Shown in pieces: positions 10,233-21,150 of a stretch of DNA of 64,000 nt. Each line of letters opens with the position of its first letter. Positions within the stretch are counted from its first letter, which is position 1. A model generated the notes under the pieces. The model had not been told where the DNA came from. It did not search any database and was given only the letters and a program-made list of their open reading frames with translations. Both the position numbers and the translations under genes were made by a program. The DNA is from Podaxis mareebaensis. Taxonomy: Eukaryota; Basidiomycota; Agaricomycetes; Agaricales; Agaricaceae. Location: the NCBI GenBank assembly GCA_018524725.1, contig JAEUWP010000472.1, positions 1-64,000 on the forward strand, read 5' to 3'.

Positions 10233-13200
10233 TCAATTACGAGCCGTGTTTGCACTGTCTTCCCTCACCCGCTGAATTAATTCCGCATTGTTCTCCTCAT
10301 ATGCTTTGCAGTATTCCTCCAATTCCGTCGATTGTGTGTCTTCAGCTGTGCTGCGAACTACAGGTATTGAGCGTTAATGCCAGAGTTAACGGTGGAAGGA
10401 TTTGGAGACGCACCATGATCCAAGTTGAATGGATTAACCATACCCAAGTTTATAATGATCTTCTGCATGACACGTTGCCCGCGAGTCATATCTAAGAAAT
10501 GCATGTATGAAAGCATCTCCAACGCCAGATCGATGTCCGCATCTTGTGTCTGCAACTTGGGCTCCTCCATTGTATACACATAATCTGATTCGAAGTGAAT
10601 CAGTTAGTCGTATGGACGAAGGAAAGAGGGACTCACCAAGAACGCACTCCACACATCGCCGAGAAAATCCTTCGACCTTAATGAGAACAGGATTGGACTG
10701 AGAGGCCTCGCCGCTTTCACGGAAAGATCCGGAAAACATGTCCCTGAAGTAAGTGTTATACGCATATAAAATTGCACGGTACGCGCGGACGGGTTTGCTA
10801 TCAGGCGGAGCGCAGATGAAACTGGCATCTGTAAATATTCCATCTTTCCTCATCTGATTGAGGCTTGTGGAACTGTGGGTCAGATGGTCCTCGCTTGTTA
10901 GCTGGTCGGAATCATCCATCTTTTCACCGGGGTTGATTACAAACGCTCCAGCAGCGATGAGGAGTGAGCGGAAGGATCTGATGAAGTTTCTGGGGGACTG
11001 GAGGAACTTAATGTCATAACCGTCAAGCCAGATATGGTCGGCTCTCTTCCAGTTCCAATCTTCTGGTTTTTTGGGTGCGGCGTCAACGTTGAGGAACAAT
11101 GGGATCTCAGCTTCCTTGCATTGGCGTAGGAATTGTTCCGCATCTTCCGTATGTTCGTTGAGCCATTTATACGTTTGTTCCAGCTGGTCCAGAAGAGTAG
11201 CATGGCACGCGTCATTGTGCACTTGGTCTTCGGCGACCTTAGTAGCCAAGACGATGAGATGGTTGACCTATATTTCCGTCATTACTATTTCAACAATTGT
11301 TACTACCATAAAGGAGATAGGCGTACCACTTCTTCAGCAGCCGGAACGCCCAGATTCGGATATACCATGAGCACGCGCTGGTGGGGCTCGGAGCTGTAGA
11401 AAGAACGCTGAGACCAAGCGATCGCCTTGAATTCCTTGCGGATGAGTTTTCTCGGAGACACAATTTCGGACAAGAAGCGAATGTGGGGAGCGAAGTATCC
11501 AGAAACATCGACTCCTTCGAGGAGTTGAATAGGAGACATATCTCTCGGAATGAATCGCAGGTTATCGAGAGAGTTCCATTGACCTTGAGTGGCAGAGCTG
11601 ACACGGAGAGGTAGAACTTCAGAAAACACGTTGAAGATGACGGCGGCTCGATCAATAAGACCTGGACCAGTCGCGTTCTGAAAAGCCCTCACGCAGTCCT
11701 CGAACATAGAGATATCCAGATCCTTCTGCCTCTTCAAGCCGAATGACTCAAGCCGATCCTCAAGGTGACGGAATGATGGAAGAAGGAAGCGCTCTGAATT
11801 GGTACCGAACGCCGCTAAGAACAGGTCGTCCTGAGATGAATAGAGAGTGTTGGACTCTTTGATCGCTCGTTGCACGTTTGGAACAGGAACCGAAGTGGCT
11901 TTGGCATTAGGCGATAGGAGTATACGAACGAGTCGTTCGTAAGCTGTGTCCAATGGTGCTCCCAAGCGAGTCGGAATTTTGAGGAGGCGTTGAACAGAGG
12001 GAACTGGTTGGATACCCATAGAGGATAACGTAGAACTATACTTCACAATCACCTCGGGCGTGGAAGCGAAAGGAGCAATTGCCTCGTCAATGTACTGCGG
12101 GAGCATGACAGCTTCGTTGGCGGATACGTGCGCACCACCAACGGTCTTCCAAATCGGCAATGAATTGTACTCCTCATGTTCTTCAAAATACTCGTGGTCC
12201 TGCCATGAAAGATGCGCTTGTATCCATGAGATAAAACTTCCGTAATTTTTGGGATCCAATTTTTTGAACATGGTTGATAGGGGTTCAGAGTGGTCAAGCA
12301 GGACAGAAAGAACATTCTCAACCGACAGGGATGTGACGGAGACCTCAGGTAGTACTTGATCTGAGAGGCAGGTGGTATCAACCAGAGTAAAACCCATCTG
12401 CAGGAAGCATTGGGATAGCCACTTGTATTGCGTGAAATCGGCGACGATAGTAGAACGTGTTCCACAATGAGAGATCGAGACATAGTTGCCAGGAGTGACA
12501 GTGGGAAGAAGAGGATAATTCGCAATTGCGGTTGCCGAGACTCTGAGTAACGGAAAAACTTCCCAGAATTTTCCAATCCATTCGCGCAATGCGGGATTTG
12601 CATCCTCCATGACCGGCGACGACGATAGTTTATCATTCAGAAAAGTTGAGATGTCTCCACCCGTCAGCTGCTTCACGTTGAGAGTGCCGATTTTCAGAAG
12701 ATTTTCTGTGTCAAGCCTGGAATCTACAAGGCGGTGGGGTTTGAAGACCTCGATAGATTCTGGTGGAACCACATAGAAGCACGATTCGGAGGAATTCTGA
12801 AACTTTGTGAAAGTGCCGTCTGCCAGGGGGAGGAGTTCCAGGCTCAGCAAACAACTGTGGGCATCCCGATCGCTGGACAAGTAGTCGATAAGGACCTGGA
12901 TTTCGTCGAACTTGAGCATATACGCCGAAAATTGTGACGAGTTGGCGATGATTTGGTCGTGCACATACATCGGAGAAACGCGGGGAATCCGATCACCTGC
13001 GTCACTAAATGAATGGGTGACCGAAGAAGGCAATTCAATGAGGTCGGTAGGCTGTAGGATATTCAAGACTTTGGAAACGGCCTCGGGAAGATCGGCGGCA
13101 ATATGGACGGTTTGGGGAGTGAGAGCATGTGGGTAAAATTTGCTTCTGAAGATATGATTCTCTGACATAGCAGCCATCTCGTAGACTGCATGCGAGACCG

Positions 13201-16200
13201 TACTTGAGATGGTATCATGGGCTTCCTTCGACACACTATTTGAGTTCCCTGGCCAATATATCGCGTTGTCGAAGAGTTGAGGCTGTTGAGCACGATCCTC
13301 CAATAAGTACAGATAAAGTTCAGGCACTACAGCCGTCAGGAGCCGCCGGTTGTATTTCGTCTCATCGTTTTCGTATTCATCCAATCGAACGGATCGCCGG
13401 TCAGGGGCTAAGATGAACGATCCAGAGATATGGACCGGAAGATCGAGTCCGATTGGAAGAGGGAGTGTCGCAAACAATTTGTGCCTGGGAGCGGGGGGCT
13501 GGCATGCAGCAATTCGGACGACAGGAGGAAGCTTGAGTCGATATTTTTCCTGCAGCGAAGGAATGAACGACAGAAGCTCCTGGTCTCTCGCAGAAAGAGA
13601 CAGGATCCGCCATTCTCGGGTACTCTTGGGGGACTTGGGGCAGGTGATTGTTACTGTGTGTGCATCGACATTCTCCTTGATCTTGGCAGGGTCCCCACGG
13701 GATGCTGTAACAGACCAATGCAGCAGAGGTTCGCAGTCCGTTCGGTTAAAAAATCGTATGGACGTTATACGAGTAAATAGAAGGCAGTCAGAGGCGATGT
13801 GTTTGAAGCTGGATATTATGTCGTCTAACGATGTGATCTTCGTGAAGATGGGATCGACATCAAGAACCTGCGCGCTTGACCGGAGAGGGAGCCGAAATAA
13901 CGTCTGAAGCTTGCTCATGAGAACACAGGAAGTGTCAGAATCGAGTCCACGTACTCCGCCATATGAATACTCTTCGTTGACGTCACTGGGCATGTTAAAG
14001 CCGAACAGTCCTTGCAGAGGAGATAAATGATCGCCGTAAAGTCTACATAAGGTGTCAAAAGGCTGGGGGGAAGCGTTTACATTTACCCTCACTTTCTGAC
14101 TCGGGAAAGTGGTAGGCGCAGCGAAGCCCTACCGATTGAAAGATGAGCCTTGCATGGATTCAGGAACAAAACCTGGTCCCCAGAAACGATCATGGCAAAC
14201 TGGAGTAGTGTAGAACTAAACATCTCCGTATGAAAGAAGTTGGGTAAGAACAAACCTCGGTGATGTGGAACATAGTCAGAGCTCCAAGTCCGAATTGCCC
14301 AATGGTATCCTTCCTGCTCGTTTTTCCGCCTACACCTGTCCGCAATATGCCTTTGAAGTCACCATCACTGAAGGTACTGTTGTTGTGAATGACGAGTGCA
14401 TGAACGCGCTGGAACTCAGCACAACGCGAGGAAAATAAGGCCCCGGTTGGCGCTGTTTGCTTGTCGTGGAGGACGTTAAACTCTGTAGCACCAGCGTCCG
14501 CAGCGTTGGCGAAAAACTCGAGGAGCAACTGGGAGTCAGTATATTCCCTCAGGCGATTGCGAATAGTCGTCATGAGATCCTCTCCCATGTCGAATTCGTC
14601 GTCGGTCGGGTTCTGCAAGCTCATGAGTCCCAAACGTCTCAACCCTAGGTTGCCCGCGAGTTCGGGAGAAATGTTCGGGTGTACCAGAGTGTTGGATCCT
14701 ATGTCAACAAGATGCGCACGAGGTCCGACATCGTTATAGCAAACGTTGTCAAATGGGCGAAGAGTACCATTGATATCGGGAATGAAGAGACTTGTACGTT
14801 CTTCTGGAGTTAAGTGGGGAAGCCAGCCCAAGAGACGAATGAGACCTTGAGTAGCACGCCTATTAGTTGGTTCCGTAAGGGTGGATGCGTGAAGCGACTG
14901 TAGATGTGCCAATATGGTTTCTTTCGAAGGCCTGCCAGGGAAGAAATTCGTAATTGACGAGAATCGATCAAGATCATTACACACCGCTTAACGCAGCCCA
15001 TCCGTTGCAAGAACGTGCATACTTGGGAATGGCGACGCGAGTCAAAAACAACCGAGCTGAAGCCGATTTCTGGTACGTCTTCCTCCCCCAGCAGTGCGAA
15101 TTCGACGTTTTTGAGCTTGCCATCACGGGTTGGGATCCACTTTCGACCCTGAAGGACCTTGCGAACGTTAGAAAGCTCCGATTCTGTAAGGCTTCGATGC
15201 CCAAGTTCCTTGACAACTTCGCGGACTTTCTCATACGAGGGCTCGGGAGCCTCCAAAACCTTGATCAACTGCTGAAATACCACCTCAAATGGAACTCTGC
15301 CATCCCAGGAAAATGCTCGACGGAGATAGAAACCGATGTATATATCGGAGGCCACCATTGGCATTACCTCGTCAAATAGCTCCTTTTTTCCAAAGTGAGA
15401 TGATGGATCTCGGCATTTCAGAGGACTTCTGAGACCCTCCGCTGTCGGAATCCATTCGGCTTCCAACGACAGATGTGGGGAGTCAAAGAGGCCACGGCAA
15501 TCAAAGGACGCGTCATTGATATGGTTGATGAGAGTGCGAGCAAGGTGTTCTGGCTGTTGGCAATGACCGCCCGCGATGAAGCGGATACGATCGCGTATGA
15601 TATCCACCGAGAGATCGGTGATGAAGAGGTTGAGACTGCGGAGATGGGCGCTGAGAGTACTGACAGCAGGTCGTGATGTGTCGGGAAGAGAGGGAGATAC
15701 CCGGGAAAACAAGGCTGCAATGCGAGCCTGAGGATCAACGAGGTCCCTAGGCATTCGAAGGGCCCCATCACCAGCGGGTACAAAACTCGTGGCGGCCAAC
15801 CGATTGAGGATACTACGCGAGACGATAGACGAGTTAGAGCTCAGGTGTTTGACATATGCGACTTGCATTTCGAGCGACTGGTGCTTGAAATTCTGTAGCA
15901 TTAGATCGTGCATCTCGTCAATAGAGAGTGGGAAACGGTGCTTCTGATCTATGTATTGTAACATATCCTGGCCGATTGAACGAAGGTCAAGGTAGACAAC
16001 AGAGTCTAAGCGGGGTAGAATTGGGACCTTGAGCGGATCGACACCCCGAACAGTGACGGCACTAGAAATAGACGTCCGTCGGGCGGATGGTGTGTCATTG
16101 GAGAAGGGCGAGAGGATCGGGAAGATGGGAAGTGCACGGAGGCGAGAGCGGAGAGGATAGTTGGCAGAAATTGGCTCATGAACAACACAAGAGGATGGAA

Positions 16201-18728
16201 GATGTCTCCTGAGGTAAGCACACAGGTTCTTTGCTTGGTCCTCAGAGAACTCCACATTCACTGGCAATTGTAATGCATGCAAGAGGGAATAGATGTTGGA
16301 GCTCGACTGCAACTGCTTCAAAGCTCCTCGGGCCTTTGTATTGAGACGTTGATCAATGACAGGGATAGACAAGACCTCCAACAGACTTATGATTTCGCAT
16401 TCATCCCGAGGATCGAAGATGGTTTCCGATGGGCGTCGCAAACCTTTGGTAGTAGGAACAAGGTAGAACTGATCGCAAAAATCTGGGTCCGAAGACCAAT
16501 TTTGCACCCAGTCCCAGAATTTGTTCAACCAGTGAATTTGATTGCCGGTCGCAGCACCCTGACGACGAGAAGCATACGAGGAGGCATTGAGGTAGGCAGT
16601 GACTTGGGCCGAGCCAAGCTTGGTCACATCTAGGACGTCAGGACCATGGTTCACCAAGACTGTGCGAACGTCTGGGTTGAGGCGTTTGAGAGAGACAGCT
16701 TGGGCGTCATAGTCTGCAAACAGTTCTTCCTCCGTTTCGTCCAGTAGGGTATGCAATTTGTCGGACATGGTCCCGGGGCCGATCGAGATCCGACTTCCAG
16801 TTACGGACGGGATCAAGGGAAGACCTTTGATATAATGGCAATTAGATGTGGATAAGAGATAAGTAAGAATTGTCTGAGCGTCGGCGCCATTGAGTGCCTT
16901 GATCTTGTCGGTAAACTCCTGGAATCCGGTCTTAAGCCCTGAATGATAAAGGCGGACCACACTCATACCTGCAATCTCCCATGTGCAACCTTAGGTGATA
17001 AGGCTTCTATTTTACCCGCACTGTTCTTGAGAACAATCTGAGTGAGATATTGCGGGGGACGCGTGATGGAGAGACCTGCGCGAACAAGAATGGTCAAGGT
17101 ATTGTCTTGGGGTTCCTCTCCGGCCATGAGGAGAGAAGTAGCTGTTCCGTAGGAAGGAGGGTTCGTGCCAAAGACTGGCCAAACGGGGAGGTCCAGGGCA
17201 TAGCGGGCGACATGGAGGGGGATATCCTTCCAATACGCATAATCCCCAGAATACACCTCGGCCTGAGGGCTGGGCCACGCGTGGAAGATATCCTTGATTG
17301 AATCACGTGTAACGAGAACTTCGAGAAGTGTAGCCCATGCCTGGGGGATGTAGGTTTCGAAAAGCAACCGATTCCACTCAGTTAAAACGCTACACAACGA
17401 GGTCAGGAAACAAGGAATTTATTCACGAAGATCGGGGGACGCACTCATCATCCGACTTCTTGACGATTCCTACTTCCCCCGCATTGCGTAGGTTTTGCCT
17501 TGATTGGGTCAACGAAAAGAGGGCATTGATATGAACAGGGAACTCCGTTCGTAACGGCAGAGGGAGATAGGTGAAGAGTCGACCAATCCTCGTTGAGCGC
17601 GATGAGTCCAGAGGGATGGCAAGGTCCACGGTGGGGCGGAGTTTATGGTGCGTAAGTGCAGTGGTGGGGTCTCCACCGAGCCGCTGGGAGAGCGCCTCCA
17701 CCGCTTCCACTTGGGAGAAAGGAGCATGGATAATCCGCCATTCCCTCTTCTCCGCAGTACCGGTAGCACGAGTTCGAATGGTAGCCTTGCGTATTTCGTA
17801 GTTTCTATATTGCTCTGACAGTGTTCTGTCAATCGTTGCATTCGCGATTTGTGTCCTCTCGCCATTAGCGCTGATCTCGTAGATCTCGATTGAGTCGACG
17901 TTGTGCAAGAAGAGCAGTGAGATATTCAGCTCTTCTGCCGCAAAGTCCCTCAGCAGTTTCGAGATCTCGTCAGGCGAGACGGTTTTGTCGCTGATCCGAC
18001 TTGCAGAAGTTCGCAAAGGAAAACGAAAGATAGTACCATGAAAACGTGCTCCCCATTCAGAGCGTGGGAGAAGCGAATCAAAGGCAGCAAGGTTGTCACC
18101 ATAATGCTGGTGTTGTTCAAGATTCAACTTGACGCCACCGATCTTAACGCCAGAAAATTCCGCGAACTTATGTTGTGGATCGAGAATAGCAAGATGGAGT
18201 CCAGAAAGTATGTGAGGCGTGTCAGTTACCTAGGTTCAAGTTAGTGACGCCCATCCAGAAGCAAAGTGCCAACGAACATGGTAGCATGAGCGAAACCCGA
18301 TTCCATATTTGCCGATTTTCCTAAGCCACAGGTGAGTCCATAACCAAGTCAATATGAGTCAATAGCGGATATTTACGAAGTATCTGTGGTTTTCGATGAC
18401 TGGTGGATGTTTTTCAATGCATCCCAATCGTTTTCTTCAATCAAACCATCGTTAAAAGCCAGAAGGGCGGGCCCCTGAGTCTCAGCAAGGTAGGGATGAT
18501 ACAAGTCTTTAACGCCGTGTTGGCGCCGATCCAAAACAAAGACCTGAGGTTGGGAAGATGAGAGTGCGAGTACGACTAGGAAGGCAAGCAACAGACCTGT
18601 TTGGTGGCCCGAGCGTCATCTGTGTTCTGAAGAATCTCACGTAGGAGACCAATTGAAAATGGATAGTTTCCCAGAATTGCGCGTATAGCATCAGTTGGTG
18701 CAACGTTCTCGCCAAAGCCTTCGAACAT
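10233..18728 (-). CDS. Full-length sacsin-like double ATPase with C-terminal BTB domain (gene A)
   Basis: About 13 exons and about 2,600 residues; I found no disruption at any junction I checked. Start ATG 18726-18728 (a second ATG lies 10 codons upstream), stop 10233-10235. Domain order: ATPase-1 (N-box LQNTDDARATKQ near residue 35, GPALLAFND near 70, G2 loop IGKYGIGFRSCYH near 100, RFPLRTSAS, FPVHINALF); linker with GLPLIPSVTGSR; ATPase-2 (LLLEFFANAADAGATEF, LVIHNNSTFSDGDF, then IGQFGLGALTMFHITE) followed by its own LFRLPLRSS strand; a long second linker to about 11312; then BTB (MRKDGIFTDASFIC, YRAILYAYNTYF) and a helical tail (LALEMLSYMHFLD). The ATPase motifs match the sacsin N-terminal family within the HSP90/GHKL fold. 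ATPase-1 has Arg for the usual Gly after DDA, while ATPase-2 is canonical. Role inferred: ATP-dependent chaperone-like protein, perhaps a Cullin-3 adaptor. Confidence 0.88.
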
Positions 18729-18763
18729 GTTGGTTGCTGTAACATTGAGCGCAATCAAGGATC

Positions 18764-18771
18764 TTTATATA
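18764..18771 (-). promoter_or_regulatory. TATA box of gene A
   Basis: TATATAAA on the minus strand, about 36-43 nt upstream of the ATG of A and equivalent in position to the boxes of B, C, E and F. Confidence 0.6.
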
Positions 18772-19181
18772 CATGGCCGATTCATTCCTGTGCAAGGATT
18801 ATGAGCTTTTTCTCCGGTCAACGCGGCTGGTCTTGTTCTGATTGTAGGTACAAAGAGACCTGTAAGAAATCCGCAGCATTACAGCATACCGAATGATGAA
18901 AGAAAGGGGCTACTGTGGTGATAGGTATTACGTTACGGCCGCTGCGCCCACTATTACGGTATGGTATGTTGCGTTGATATCAGATAAGTGGCGGTATGAA
19001 TGGGCTTGTTATCAATATAGCAGGAGAAGAATGGAAATTCGGCATAAAGTGGCCCCAACACAAGAGAAAACAAGGGAGGTTGAGGGTACCTTGTGGGAAA
19101 AGTGTCAGCACTAGGAAAACAGCAATCGAGGGTCTATCACAATAAGTATTATGGTGAGGTTGCTATATACACCTGAGACAA

Positions 19182-19540
19182 ATCAGAATCGGTAGCCAGT
19201 GCAGAGGGCGCCAAGGGCTTATATAGGATTTCAAGCTACATAACTCGGGATGCCACATGTATTTTATCACAGAACTAGAACTACTACATTAATCGGTAGG
19301 GATAACCAACTCCGAGATAGGATTCAAAAACAATAAGGGATACAGATTTCAATTTGATACTGTCTCGAACAACCTGTACCCTTATTGTTTTTGGGTCGGG
19401 CCTCTGAGTCGGTTATTCGCCTCGATTAATGTATCAATTCTGTTTCTGCAATAAAATATACATGGCATCTCGAGTTATGTAACGACTTGAAATCCTATAT
19501 AAAACCTTTGGCACCCTCTACACTGGCTCGCGATTCTGAT
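19182..19540. repeat. Large inverted repeat (foldback) upstream of gene A
   Basis: The left arm 19182-19345 and right arm 19374-19540 are reverse complements along their full ~165 nt, with mostly single-base differences and small indels and a loop of only about 28 nt. Landmarks: ATCAGAATCG at the outer left end pairs with CGATTCTGAT on the right, and CAATAAGGGATACAG near the loop pairs with CTGTACCCTTATTG. The similarity may extend a further 15-20 nt outward. Each arm contains a TTATATAGG-type box. No ORF. It could be a foldback/MITE element or a hairpin transcript source. Confidence 0.85.
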
Positions 19541-19644
19541 TGATATTGTCATGTGTTTATCATGATTTCTCCTGGCAATGTCAGTATTGCCAATTGGTCA
19601 ATCAGTTTGCTGTGCATTGTGGGTACCAACACAGCTATGCGCAG

Positions 19645-20362
19645 ATAAGGCGTCGACCGTAGTGACCGTGGCAGAACTGTTCTAGGATAGTTCTGCCGGC
19701 AGATCGGCAAATCGGCAACTGCCAGAGGTGGCAGGACGTGGCAGAATCCTCAACGAAACATTTTCATGATTTTTATCTAACTATAGTTGTAGTACGCTCT
19801 CTTCGACGTTGTTCCTCCACAGACCAACACCGCCTTCAGAAAGAAGACCATCAATACTCCACGCTCTGCTGCTGCTTGCCTCACCTACAAACGGTGCACC
19901 GCTCTCCCTCTCAATGGCCGGTTCCACTCCCTCAGCAAACTTTGCATACTCCTCGAAGTCATGATTTGGACAAAGTTTGGTGTCAATTATGTGATTGTAA
20001 AGGCGGTTGTCGCGGCCCTCAATGCGAGAACCTGGGCCGTTCTCATCTGTACAGTGTTTACACTTCCAGAAGTAACGGCCAGATTTGTTTCCAAGAGCCT
20101 CGAGACGCGTGAAATTGTGAGTGATGAAAGTCGGAGGAGATCTTCCGCCTGGCATTGGAAGAGGTCACGAAATACAGTACAATTTTTTTTTACTCATGGG
20201 CACATAGACCAAGGAAAGGCGGCGGCAGTTTGATGGATTTCCCACGGTTCTGCCATAGTTTTGCCGGTAATGTCGTTGATCTGCCTGGCATTTGCCATTC
20301 TGCCAGCCAGCCATGACAGAATGGCGGAGCTCTGCCATCAACATTAGTCGACCGCCGGTTTT
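19645..20362 (-). mobile_element. Short hAT-like element remnant with BED-type finger ORF
   Basis: A 124-residue minus-strand ORF (20155-19781) has the pattern WKCKHC then NRLYNHIIDTKLC, i.e. C-x2-C followed about 25 residues later by H-x5-C, as in the BED finger at the start of hAT transposases. No catalytic part follows; the ORF ends at a TAA-type stop. Both flanks carry clusters of GGCAGA/TCTGCC motifs (about 19668-19745 and 20238-20335), resembling the subterminal repeats of hAT elements. The ends are imperfect inverted copies around GGCGTCGAC (19648) and GTCGACCGCC (20347). I read it as a short, non-autonomous or decayed hAT insertion. The exact ends and target duplication are unresolved. 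Confidence 0.55.
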
Positions 20363-21150
20363 ACTATTTGCGTTAGTCGTCATCCTACACTTCATGGCAT
20401 AGAAACCGCTAGAATAGTCGCTATCTAATTTTGTGCAGACCCGAGTATTCCCTAGCCACCCCGCGCTGTAAGCCCTTGCTTAATGTCGGTCAAGCAAAGG
20501 AAACAGAACCTTGTGACTGGATTTTGTGGCCGAATTCGTGCAAGATGCTCAGCAGTCTGCGTAACTAGCTTATTGTGACAGGAAACTTGGAACATGAGGG
20601 AAGCTTCGAAGGCGAACACACCTTTCTTCCTCCTTTAAGGTCTTGCCATCAAGGGTTGCTGGAGTGAGCTCTTCCCCCCTCCACCGGCCACAGTTAAAGA
20701 AACTATCCGTCCAAGTGCCATCGAACTTCTTCCAATGTCTGTATAACAATGGGATAGGCGAGATATGTGGAGTGCACGTAACTGTTCAAAAGGAGGAAAT
20801 GGGCGAAGAATGGATATCTAGTAGTCTTGGAAGTTTGAAAGATGAAGGTGCAAGAGTCATGTGGGTTTCATTAGACCGGTCCCAATTGTAACATAGCAAG
20901 ACTCAGCAAAGGAATGAGCTGATGCGAATGTGCGACCTTTAGATTTGACTGAACTCTGCAAGAAGATAGTTGAATCAGCAAATACACATACAGCAATACA
21001 ATTTAGTTATTTACTCGTTCACGGAAGGGAACTGGAACTCAGGTATACATAAAACTTTCGCTACATACGAGGAAAACGTGCGCTTGCTTGCTACGAGCTT
21101 TTCGTCAATCATCTTGGACATGCAGTCCATCGCCAAGCCGCATCATTACT
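20363..21150. other. Intergenic region, 3' flank of gene E
   Basis: It contains a small plus-strand open frame (20643-20891) that I do not recognise and that shows no supporting features. The last ~180 nt resemble 2960-3100 near copy F. Nothing else is identifiable. Confidence 0.4.

Noticed and set aside
13350..13907. Long plus-strand open frame of 185 codons
   Set aside because: It lies antisense within the coding exon of gene A, has no recognisable domain, and a similar antisense frame recurs in B (28239-28805) only because the coding strands are homologous.
20643..20891. 82-codon plus-strand open frame between the hAT-like element and E
   Set aside because: No recognised domain and no supporting context.
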